DNA of 64,000 bases, taken from Dryomyza anilis. Lineage: Eukaryota; Arthropoda; Insecta; Diptera; Dryomyzidae. The notes beneath the pieces are model-generated. The model was given only the letters and a program-made list of their open reading frames with translations, made no database searches and had not been told where the DNA came from. Location of the stretch: assembly GCA_951804985.1 (NCBI GenBank), contig OX638133.1:53410622-53474621 (forward strand). The letters are read 5' to 3'. The position numbers and the translations under genes are program-made. Positions 10,115 to 19,605 of the stretch are shown one piece after another; the first letter of the stretch is position 1; each line of letters starts with the position of its first letter.

Positions 10115-11038
10115 TCAGTTAATCCATGAATTATGTTCACTTCCAAAACCTAGCCACTTGACATACACCATATCCTTTTTTCTTTTTAAAACCTTTTCAA
10201 CTAGATACGTATTTGATGTTTCTGTTTTAAGTAATTCTTCTTCATAAAATCCACCTTTTATTATTTCTCCTTGATAATCAATTAATTGATAAGTAATTGG
10301 ATTTGTGATCTTTATATTATTTATCTTGAATACCTCATTGGACCAATTGGATTCATATGCTTTGTAGAAAGTACCTTTATATTTACTAATTCGAACATCA
10401 TCTCCAATTTTCAATTTACTCATCTTAAATGTTTTAATATGATTGTAAACTGTCTTTAAAAGTATTTGTTGATTAGATTTATTGACATTTTTTGGAGACA
10501 TTTTAATACTACGATGATATCTATTATTATATATATTGATATTTTTTGTAATCAAGTTCAGCCATTTATAATTCCCTTGAAGACTAAAATCTTTCCACAT
10601 TAAATTTTTAAAAGTTCTATTAAACCTTTCAATTATTGAAGCCTTCATATTAGAAAATGTATGATAATGGTTTATTTCAAAATTTTTCATTAATTTTTTA
10701 AAATTAGAATTGAAAAATTCTTTACCTTGATCAGATTGAATATTATTGGGAATTTTTTTCCTATTTTTTTCTAGAATATTTTGCATAGCTAAGGTTACAT
10801 CGATCCCACTTTTGGTTTTAACAGGTAAAGCATATGCGTATTTAGAAAAAACATCTATAACAGTCAGTAAATATTTATATCCTTTATTAATCTTTGCAAA
10901 AGGTATCATTTCTACAAGATCGATTTGCCAAGTATCTGAAATACCCTTTTGAATAAACCTACGCCGTTTAAAATTTCTTCTTGCTTGTCGATGCAATTCA
11001 TTTACAAGAACTTCTTTACTCATTGTGAGTTCAACCAA
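10115..11038 (-). CDS. Retroviral-type integrase with chromodomain (Polinton INT)
   Basis: The 307-residue DDE integrase inserts the element. The rve core holds Asp40 (DTWQIDLVEM), Asp103 (QSDQGKEFF) and Glu137 (KASIIERFNRTF), with 33 residues between the last two. A C-terminal chromodomain (about 277-306, YLVEKVL...VYVKWLGFGSEHNSWI) suggests targeting to modified chromatin. No HHCC zinc finger is visible at the N-terminus, so this start may be short; an internal ATG (residue 6) is also possible. It is divergently transcribed from the ATPase gene, 97 bases away. The frame is open with all catalytic residues present. Confidence 0.92.
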   Translation of the reverse strand: MVELTMSKEVLVNELHRQARRNFKRRRFIQKGISDTWQIDLVEMIPFAKINKGYKYLLTVIDVFSKYAYALPVKTKSGIDVTLAMQNILEKNRKKIPNNIQSDQGKEFFNSNFKKLMKNFEINHYHTFSNMKASIIERFNRTFKNLMWKDFSLQGNYKWLNLITKNINIYNNRYHRSIKMSPKNVNKSNQQILLKTVYNHIKTFKMSKLKIGDDVRISKYKGTFYKAYESNWSNEVFKINNIKITNPITYQLIDYQGEIIKGGFYEEELLKTETSNTYLVEKVLKRKKDMVYVKWLGFGSEHNSWIN

Positions 11039-11135
11039 TAGTGTAAATGATTGATTTTTTAAAATTTATATTTATATAAAAAAACTTGTTTACAATATTT
11101 ATATTTATTAGAAGTTCATCATTGAATAGAGAACC
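11039..11135. promoter_or_regulatory. Divergent intergenic region between INT and ATPase
   Basis: This 97-base AT-rich gap separates two divergent genes and should hold both promoters. A TTTATATAAAA-type AT box lies near 11070-11080. No further motif can be assigned by eye. Confidence 0.4.
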
Positions 11136-11804
11136 ATGTTTCATCAATTTGTGTATCCATTTACAATGTTAGTTTGTGGACCATCAGGTTGTGGCAAATC
11201 AACATTTATTATAAATCTTATTAACAATAAACATTTAATTAGTTCTCCTATTACAAAAGTAATTTGGTGTTATGCTGAAAAAAACTCTTTACCGGAACTT
11301 GATAATGTCAATTTTATTGAAGGCATTCCAGATGACTTTGAGAATTCAGCTAATGAATATACATTAATAATTTTAGATGATTTAATGTTAGACTCATTTA
11401 ACAAAAAAGTTTGTGAACTATTTACTAAAGGTTCGCATCACCGCAATTTATCAGTTGTTTTAGTAACTCAAAATATTTTTCATAAGGGGACATATACAAG
11501 AGATATATCATTGAATTCAAAATATATAGTTATGTTTAAAAATCCTAGAGATAAACTACAATTTCAATGCTTGGCAAGACAAATTTATCCTGAAAATTAT
11601 AAAGAATTAGTTAGAGTATATAACACTTGTACTGAGAGTGCTCATGGTTATTTACTAATAGATCTTACACAACAAGCACATAACGCATTAAGATTCAGAT
11701 CTAACATTTTCAATAAAGAATATTGTTACTGCTTTGTTTCACTGCAAAATGACCTGCAAACTGAAACGATTGAAGGAGAACAAATATATTCTATATGTTC
11801 TTAA
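11136..11804 (+). CDS. FtsK/HerA-type genome-packaging ATPase (Polinton ATPase)
   Basis: The 222-residue P-loop ATPase pumps DNA into capsids in related viruses. Walker A is GPSGCGKST (15-23), Walker B is TLIILDDLM (76-84), and the sensor-like segment VVLVTQN is at 107-113. Length and motif spacing fit the Polinton ATPase. It is the first gene of a plus-strand block of three, and its 3' end overlaps the next ORF in another frame. The frame is intact. Confidence 0.92.
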   Translation: MFHQFVYPFTMLVCGPSGCGKSTFIINLINNKHLISSPITKVIWCYAEKNSLPELDNVNFIEGIPDDFENSANEYTLIILDDLMLDSFNKKVCELFTKGSHHRNLSVVLVTQNIFHKGTYTRDISLNSKYIVMFKNPRDKLQFQCLARQIYPENYKELVRVYNTCTESAHGYLLIDLTQQAHNALRFRSNIFNKEYCYCFVSLQNDLQTETIEGEQIYSICS

Positions 11805-12090
11805 AAATGCTAAACCTAAATTGCGAAATGCAATTCTAAAAAACGCGGATGATAATCTTATAAAAGCTATTAATGAAATTGCATTTAATGTTTTACATAA
11901 AAATCATAATGTAAAGAAAAACGATTTAGTAAAGTTAAAATCATATAAAAATGTCATTAGAAAACTTTGCTGCTCAAAAACTGTTTTACGATCGAAGAGA
12001 AAACATCTAATCCAAAGAGGAGGATTTATACCAATTTTGATTTCTTCTGTTTTAAGCGGTGTTATAGGAAAAATTTTAGAAAATGTCTAA
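11734..12090 (+). CDS. Conserved small basic Polinton protein downstream of ATPase
   Basis: The ORF has up to 118 residues; a start at 11749 is equally plausible. It is helical and Lys-rich (VLKNAKPKLRNAILKNADDN), ends in a basic cluster (RSKRKHLIQRGGFIP) and a hydrophobic tail (ILISSVLSGVIGKIL). An RGGF-type step followed by a hydrophobic tail is common in the small Polinton protein found next to the ATPase and may be a site for the viral-type protease; that is inference. It overlaps the ATPase ORF by up to 71 bases and the next ORF by 8 bases. Confidence 0.7.
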   Translation: MFHCKMTCKLKRLKENKYILYVLKNAKPKLRNAILKNADDNLIKAINEIAFNVLHKNHNVKKNDLVKLKSYKNVIRKLCCSKTVLRSKRKHLIQRGGFIPILISSVLSGVIGKILENV

Positions 12091-12718
12091 TATTTTATCC
12101 AAGCTTATATTATTAAACCCTTCTACATATGAACGCTATTCTAACGATATGTCAGATTCAAATTTTTTAAAACGAAAACTTCTTCCAATATATGCCTCTC
12201 ATACACTTAAAGATATAAATAAATGGTATGGAATAAAACAGGAACTCGCAAAATATTTGATTACCAAACAAGAAATAAATATTAAGAAAGAGAATAAATC
12301 GGTTAAATCGTATAAATCATTAAGGGATAAAGATACTCAAACAAAATGGATATTTAAAAACGATAATGAAACTCAAACAAAAGATATTGGAAAAAAAGAT
12401 TTTGCTTCGCAGGCTGACTTTAATGCTAATGAACATATATTTAGCAATATTAACGAAGATGAAGAAAATTCTATGGATGTGGATACAACAATTAATAAAA
12501 TAAACCATTCCTCTGCAAGTTCTGCAGCTAAACGTTTAAAAAACTTTTCAAATCATGGATCACCTAAAGTACGGATTTTGTCAAGTGATGGAAGTAAAAT
12601 TACACCGAAAACTAAGCAAACTCTATTACCATATCAATACTCACCTCGCTTAACTCGTCAAAAAAGTAAAACATTACAATATGATAATGATGATGTTAAT
12701 TGGTATAATATTAAATAA
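12083..12718 (+). CDS. Polinton protein of unknown function, low complexity
   Basis: The 211-residue protein starts with ILSKLILLNPSTYERY, an N-terminus of the kind seen in several Polinton proteins encoded at this place. The rest is rich in Lys, Asn, Ser and Thr, with a repeated DTQTK/ETQTK motif (about 84 and 97), an acidic stretch near 125-133 and a basic C-terminal third. It looks largely disordered. The ORF overlaps the previous gene by 8 bases and converges on the polymerase gene. I do not assign a function. Confidence 0.6.
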   Translation: MSNILSKLILLNPSTYERYSNDMSDSNFLKRKLLPIYASHTLKDINKWYGIKQELAKYLITKQEINIKKENKSVKSYKSLRDKDTQTKWIFKNDNETQTKDIGKKDFASQADFNANEHIFSNINEDEENSMDVDTTINKINHSSASSAAKRLKNFSNHGSPKVRILSSDGSKITPKTKQTLLPYQYSPRLTRQKSKTLQYDNDDVNWYNIK

Positions 12719-12827
12719 ACAAAACATTTTTAAATATATAAAAATCGAATTTTTATTTTATTATTAATTTAATACATTATAAATTTATATAATATAAATC
12801 TAATAATTAAAATAATATAATTTATAT

Positions 12828-15800
12828 CTATATATCTATATTCATAAAAATATCTAAATCATTATTTAAAGCTTTAATATAATCAATTTTGTAATGTCCC
12901 CAAGCAAGTGTGTTTATACCATCATCTAGTATATACCGTTTATCATCTATAAAATTAAGTGATAATTTATTTACACATTGTGTATATAAAATACGGGCTT
13001 TAGATCTTATTATATACATTTCTCTCATTATAACTTTCTTATTGTAAAGGCATGTTTTATAATCATGAATAGTAAATGTTTTACTAACTGATTTTTTAAC
13101 ACCCTTGGCTTTTGATGTTGGTATATCATTTTCAACAGTAAAAAAGTATGTTTTGGGTTTAAGACATATTATTTCTTTCATTATTTTGCTATTATTTTCG
13201 TCTTTCATCAAACCCACAACTTTACAATTATTTTGATGATAACCATATATATTAGGATACTCATAACTAGAAGTGTCAAAAATATAATTTGATGGATCAG
13301 TTTTTTCAACATCTTCATAAATGTCTTTATAGAAATCATTTGTTTTAATCTCAACTATAAGAGAATCTGTGTCCGTATAAGCTAATCTTACATTAGTATT
13401 AAATTTAGTTTTTAATTAATTATAATAGAAGTCGTACATTTTACATTTCGATAAATCTAATACACAAAATCCTGTATAAATAGGTTTATTTAACTTAACT
13501 TTAAGAACTTTTGATTCTATTACTATCATATTTTCATTAATATTCGTTCTACTATGGAATGCTGGATTTGCTATTATTGATCTGGCTCCTTTAACTTTAC
13601 CATTATTCTCCCAATTGCAACAAATGTTTACATTTCTTCTATTTTCAACATTTTCCATAGTTTTGCCATAAACTGAATTATTCATTAATTTATAAAAAAT
13701 TTTCTCAAACTCATTGGTAGCTTTAGACCTCATTAATGTATTCAGATCTATATACTTTTTAAGCCAACAACTTTGAGAAAACTCTAAAATTCTATATATT
13801 TTTTTTAAAATTAAACCATTTTTAATACATTCTTGAAGCATTTTATAATGTATTTTATACATATTCTTATTATTAAGATCTGCTATAAGTTTTTTAGAAT
13901 TAGAATTACAAGAAGGTGGTGTTTTATTTTCTGGACAAAACGGAAAATCATTATGTAAATTATGAATTGAAGAAAGATATTCTAAGTCTACTTCAAAAAT
14001 ATATCCTTTAGAAGAATGTTCATTAATAGATTTAAGTTTTTCAATAGTAAACTCTGTAATTTCATATGACTCTAAAAATCTAAATTCCTTAAAAGGTAAT
14101 GGCTGTGACATCGCATAACCATATAAATTATTTGCGTCATAATACATTAAATATGATGAACATTTAGATTTATCAAAGTTATGCATATATTTATTATTGG
14201 CTTTTACATGTCTAATCGAGCATTGTGTTAAACCTCCACGTATACCGTCTTGAATAAAAGTATACATTTCTATATCGGTAATTAGTTCGAGGTTAATTTT
14301 AGTCATCTTGAGCATAGCATCCCAAGATAATCCGGGAGCAGTGAAGTAATGACACGGATCAAGCTCATAAATTTTTAGACAAATTTTTCTAAAATTCTCA
14401 AAAACATCCGCAAGTAAGACAACATCTCACTTTAGGTATACTTCTAAATAATCTTTTAAAGATTTACAATTTAAAATGTTCCATACATTCAGAGCATAAG
14501 CATAATCATCTTCAGAACACTCTTCATTAATTAATCTATTAAAAAACTTATATTTAGCAGGTAATTGATTTTCTTTTAACCTATTAAAGCTATCTAAATT
14601 ATCATAAGGAAAAACACCTTTTCTATAAAATATCTTATACGAATTATTGTTAAAAACCTTTTTAGTTATATGGATTGACTCGTCATTTAGAGTTTTCACC
14701 AATTTCTCAAGGCTGCTAGGTAAAAATCTAAATGAATCTATAAATCTAAGTTGAAAACTATGATCTTTAGTTAAATTTATAGTTTTTGTTATAGATATAA
14801 ATACCTCTTTATTAAGAGGTATAATATCAATAGCTCCCTCTACTTCGTTTAAATTTTGTATAAATAAATGTAGATCATATTTGGATAAATTATGAGTTAT
14901 TACCGGAAAGAATTTAGTTCTTTTTGCTTTCAAATTACATTCTGTATGAGCAGATCCGAAATACTTTCCGGTAAAATGACAATGGTGCCTTACTTTTATA
15001 CTAATATTATTACTTAAATCACTTTTACGTATACAGCAGATTGTTGATTGATGGAACGCGTGCATTTCCTGGTCAGTTATCTTCATTGCCTTCATTGTGG
15101 AGTAAACGTTCCAATATATTTGCGTCGCTTTCGCAACTAAAGATTTTATCATAACTCTCGAACATTCAGGACCTATAAACGAAAGATTAAATATTATATA
15201 TATATCGTTTTTTATTTTTATTTTTTTATTATTGTTTTTTTCTTTTGTATTCACCTGTATAATTTTGTAGCTTATCGAAACGATCATCATATGACCCTTT
15301 CAAATACCAAGCAAATGCGCATGGTATGTGCTTCTGAATATTCGTTGTATACGTATTTTCTGGGTTATTTGTACAGCCAATAATCGGTTCCAGAATCGAT
15401 TCAAAATCCATATAAAAAGTATATCCAACTGGGATGGTTTTTTCATAGGCTTTAAATGCTAGTGTGGACTCATTTTCCTTGGGCAAATACGTAATTTTTT
15501 TTTTACATGATGATTTATGTGCCTCAAGAGACTTTATAGATGTAAATTGTAGAATACATCCATTACAAATATACATTTTGTGGGCTCTTTTTCGTCCCTG
15601 ACCGCTTATCAATTTACTTAGATCTTTTATCCAGACATAGTGAGTAATTTCTTCACTGTCACAAAATAGCAAATTGATATGTGTACTCTGTTCTTTTTCA
15701 GTGTGATAAATAGGTCCTAAAATTTCGCATTTTCCATCTGACTTTTCATTATACATGAAAATATTTATGCTAATGGAGTTGTTTAGCTCAAATATTTTTG

Positions 15801-16818
15801 TATTCTTTATAGAATGAGGGAAGTCTAATCCTCTAAATATCAAATTTATATCATTCACATAAATTTCCTCTGCTGTTATGTCGGAAATATTATATGAATT
15901 AATGCGATAGGGATCATTTATTTTTATTTTTGTATTAACTATTGCTGCAATAATAGCCCACTTAAAGCAGAAAATATCACTGTTTTGTATATTAATACAT
16001 GCCTTTCTTTTTTCTATGTATGCTGGCAATTTCTGATATGATAATCCATTTAAGGGGCTATATTCACTTATATTAAGCTCAATTTTATTGATTTTTATCA
16101 AAGCCCATCCACTATCCCGTTCTTGAAAGTTCTCCATTTTATTTATTAACAATTCTTCAATATTTAACATTACATCTTCAATATTATCTTTGGTTAATAT
16201 TGTTAGTGGTTTTGTTATATGTGAAAAAGAGCTTAGTTTAAATTCATCATCATCTTCGACAGAAGGTTTTGAAGGACGTATATAGTCAGCAGAGATCTCC
16301 GCATTCAATTTTAAAGATATTTTCTTATTTAATTCTCTTTCCAGTAAATTTTTAATTTTATTTCTTATTTGACCGAAATATTCATGTGGATTTATTAGAC
16401 TTTCATCATCATTAGGTAATATGTAATCACATATTTTATTTTTAAATGCTTTTCGTACCAATTTAAATCCATCTATATCTGAAATCTCTGATGCTCTCTT
16501 ATGCGCTGTTGATCTTAAATGGCCTCTCCATAGGGATTTGTGAACTGTAACATTACAGTTCTCACAGTAACGGCTCACCGATGATGATGTTGATGCGATT
16601 TCATATTCATTATTCAGCAAATCCTCATATTTTCCTTGTTTTGAAGGAATTTCCTCTTGAAAATGTTGACAGGAATGATGTTTTAAAGTATTTGGTCTGC
16701 TAAAAGATTTACTACACTTTAAGCAGCTAAACTTTGTATTTTCATGTATTGTCGATACATGTCTCTTTAAATTATAGTTTTTCGCGAAGGACTTTGAACA
16801 CAATGCACAGATAAACAT
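12828..16818 (-). pseudogene. Protein-primed family B DNA polymerase, one intron, two in-frame stops
   Basis: About 1,300 codons in two exons (16818-15255 and 15172-12828). The N-terminus has two C2H2 fingers (CALCSKSF..., CLKCSKSF...) and a third Cys/His pair (YCENCNVTVHK). Exo motifs are YMDFES (exon 1) and HNLSKYDLH (exon 2). Polymerase motifs are DANNLYGYAM (A, ~14110-14140), NNSVYGK (B, ~13655-13680) and YTDTDS (C, ~13362-13380). An in-frame TGA at about 14429-14427 follows EVYLK, and an in-frame TAA at about 13418-13416 follows YDFYYN; no frameshift is needed elsewhere. The stops make a full-length enzyme unlikely. An ATG 39 bases upstream is possible. Confidence 0.9.
15173..15254 (-). 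other. Intron in PolB
   Basis: Minus-strand donor GTGAAT follows ...TATACAG, and acceptor CTTTCGTTTATAG precedes GTCCTGAATG. Removing these 82 bases joins the two long frames at a Gly codon split by the intron. The same intron, with a variable (TA)n run, is present in all partial copies at 35520, 38380, 41200 and 44010. Confidence 0.85.
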
Positions 16819-17149
16819 TTTTTTAATTTTTATAAAAGTTATCGAAGTTGCAAACAAACGAACACTAACTTAAATTATTATTTTGAATATTAAGAAACTT
16901 CAACTTCAAATTTTACAGGAATTATTGAACATAAAAAAAGTGCATGTTGCAGTAAAGATGTGTTACTGCAGTTTTAATTTACTGACTTCCGGTGTATTTC
17001 ACTACTTATACATTAAATTTTGCTGAATTCAAATTTTTAAGTTCAGTTTAATATATATCATATTACATGCTTTGATATATAAAGGTGTGGAATGGATATA
17101 ATAATAAATTTTACTCGTTTTCATACTTTTAATATATCAACATTAAAAA

Positions 17150-17554
17150 ATGGAGTGTGAATTTTCCCCGCATTTAAAATTCTCGACTAGAAACAACCTT
17201 AAGCGGCATATCCTGCGAAAACATAATTTTTCATATAAAAAGGCAAAAACTTATACTTGTAAGTAAATAACTAAATATATTTTTTAAAATTATTTTATAT
17301 TAATAATAAAAATTTTATTAACAGTAAATCCTCAAATTGAAATACTAGAAGTCGTAACACTCCCGCCAGTAAATTTGATAGATGTTGGAATTAGGGAAGG
17401 ATTATTAGATGATGGACTAGACCATCTATTTCTTAACTTAGACGATCCGAGGATGTTAAATGCGGATCATCATTATTGTAATTTAATGGACGATGATGAT
17501 GATAATATTTTATTAAACGCTCTACTGAGTTTTGAGCAAATAATGCAAATATAA
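17150..17554 (+). CDS. Small spliced zinc-finger-like acidic protein of Polinton
   Basis: Two exons (17150-17258 and 17325-17554) encode 112 residues; the intron has donor GTAAGT and acceptor TTAACAG. Exon 1 is one C2H2-like finger (MECEFSPHLKF...LKRHILRKH) in which the second Cys position is Ser. Exon 2 is acidic, with DDGLDHLFLNLDDP and an Asp run, ending in LLSFEQIMQI. A finger plus acidic tail could suit a DNA-binding regulator, but this is inference. It lies between PolB and the right-terminal gene. A paralogue with the same splice sites is at 45880-46335. Confidence 0.65.
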
Positions 17555-17691
17555 GTTTTATAAATTATTTGTTATATTGTTTCAAATCGTTTTAAAATAA
17601 ATAAATAAATAAAACAATATGTATATATTTAAATATTTTATTTAAAATGAATATTTTTAAAAGTAAGTATATTGATACGTTTTTTTTATTT

Positions 17692-18067
17692 TTATTCATA
17701 ACGTAAATCGAATAGAGCCATCCCCATTACTTCTGATTGTCGTCCTCGAAAAATAATAGACCACTTCTTCTCATTTATATTATATAAATATGGATCATCG
17801 GTTTCAACTTTTCTAGAAATTCTTGCTGGTAGATAAAACCATCTGTTGTCTGTTAGATGTACAATTAATTTTGTTCCATTAATTGTGTTTTTCCATTCAA
17901 ATTTAGAAATCCTGAATTCCTGATCAACGGGCAAGTCATCTACTCTAATGTATGTAGAGAGGTTTCCTTTTGCTAAACTAATAATTTCAGCGAAATCCTT
18001 TAAATAATATAAATACATAAATTAATAAATACAAACAAAATTAAAAAAAAAAAAACAATCTTACCAT
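17692..18067 (-). CDS. Polinton right-terminal gene, spliced, start codon at TIR edge
   Basis: The continuous frame 18018-17692 encodes 108 residues (...FAEIISLAKGNLSTYIRVDDLP...), unknown family. A better model uses ATG 18067-18065, then a 67-base intron (donor GTAAGA at 18064, acceptor ATTTAAAG), then the frame from 17997. This gives about 102 residues starting MDFAEIIS. The ATG is the counterpart of the left-gene ATG at 6967. The body has many aromatic and basic residues (KFEWKNT, NRWFYLPARIS, KKWSIIFRGRQS). The promoter is probably in the TIR. A frameshifted paralogue is at 46460-46800. Confidence 0.65.
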
Positions 18068-19323
18068 ATTTTGTTGTTCCTATCAAATTGTAATGCAGAC
18101 GATGAATAAATTTAATTCAAATTTCGATCCATTTATATATAATGGATATCTCTTTAAAATGAGTTAAAAAGTGAATTCCATTAGTATAAATATACTCAAT
18201 TAAAATTTTAAAGAGAGTAAATTAAATAAATCTCAAGACAAAAAACTCTATAAAAAATATACATGTTCTAACATGTTCAATCTTTTAAACATATAGTATA
18301 GAAAATGATTTAAAAAATGATCCCAATGGAACCTTATGGCTCCATTCATTCATATAACCAAATTAAACGACCATGACTTTGTAGAATAAAATCCAGTACA
18401 ATAACCCTTATAGTAAAATTGGCCTTGAATTAAATATATGTCAATGCATTAATACAGAAGTGTCTTAACCTATTTACAACAAAAAAAATTAACCACAAAA
18501 AAAATAAGCATCTAATAATAATATTCATTCATATATCGAAGTTTTAAATTACAATCACCGTTCCTCAACAAAGTTTCAAATTGAACCCTTTGCTCCTCAA
18601 CTCTCTTGATGATCATGCAAAAATAAAACAAACAAGTATAACTATAGTATACATTATAACTACGTTAACTGAAATCTAATTGCAACTATAATATTTTACA
18701 ACAACAACATGAATACGTTTGTAAATATTCTCATTCACAAAAAATGCTTACTCCGATATAATTATCCCAACAACAACATTTACTCTTTACGGCTGCATGC
18801 CTTCATAACATGCATATAATATATATGTATGTATCAACATTAACAAATTATGTTAAAAAGTCATCCCACTGGCTCCATGCCATTATAAAATATATAGTAT
18901 ACATATAATATACATCTGTTAAAAATACTTCCCATGAAAACAATAACAAATATTCTGTTAAAATATGATCCCCATTGAAAAAACAATAACAACTATACTG
19001 TTAAAATATGATCTCCAATGAACTACAGTACCAACAACTCTGTTAAAAAATGATCCCTATTGAACTATACCAACAACAACTATGTTAAAAAATGATCCCT
19101 ATTGAATTACACTAACAGCAACTATGTTAAAAAATGATCCCTATTGAATTACACTAACAACAACTATGTTAAAAAATGATCCCTATTGAATTACACTAAC
19201 AACAACTATGTTAAAAAATGATCCCTATTGAAAACAATATCAACATCTCTGTTAAAATTCATTTACACTAACAACAATGTGCTCCATGGAGCCCAGTGGG
19301 GCCAGAACCGGCGAATCCATACT
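18064..19323 (-). repeat. Polinton right terminal inverted repeat
   Basis: This is the complement of 5722-6970, nearly identical, including the 42-bp minisatellite (about 18970-19260). The outer end reads ...CGGCGAATCCATACT. Confidence 0.9.
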
Positions 19324-19543
19324 ACTGGCAGGTTCGCATATTCATTGATCATGATTTCTTAATTCACAAAAATAAAAAAAAAACGAGTATTAGAAACAAA
19401 GAAAAAAATCTAATCTTTTAAACGTAACCATAACCAATCCCAAAAAGAAAATAAAAACAACACTTGCTTACGTTTCGTCACCTAATTCAATATCGTAGAC
19501 TTGAAAAATTTAAATCATTTTATTAATTTTAATGATAATCCAA

Positions 19544-19546
<3 letters not shown>
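19324..19546. other. AT-rich non-coding DNA
   Basis: Right flank of the Polinton; no feature recognised. Confidence 0.5.
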
Positions 19547-19601
<55 letters not shown>

Positions 19602-19605
19602 TATA
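19547..19605. repeat. (TA)n microsatellite
   Basis: About 59 bases of almost pure TA directly precede the foldback element, which probably inserted into it. Confidence 0.9.

Larger units (their letters stand above)
5722..19323. mobile_element. Polinton/Maverick virus-like DNA transposon, full length
   Basis: This ~13.6-kb element has ~1.25-kb terminal inverted repeats starting 5'-AGTATGGATTCGCC and ending in the complement. It carries the hallmark Polinton genes: family B DNA polymerase, retroviral-type integrase, packaging ATPase, adenain-type protease and major capsid protein, plus small virion-type and unknown proteins. Its 5'-AG...CT ends and size fit the family. Polintons normally make 6-bp target duplications, but none is visible here (TGTCGT on the left, ACTGGC on the right). 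All genes look open except the polymerase, which has two in-frame stops. Confidence 0.95.

Noticed and set aside
12320..12508. Minus-strand frame inside the 12083-12718 gene
   Set aside because: Antisense shadow of a longer frame of typical composition.
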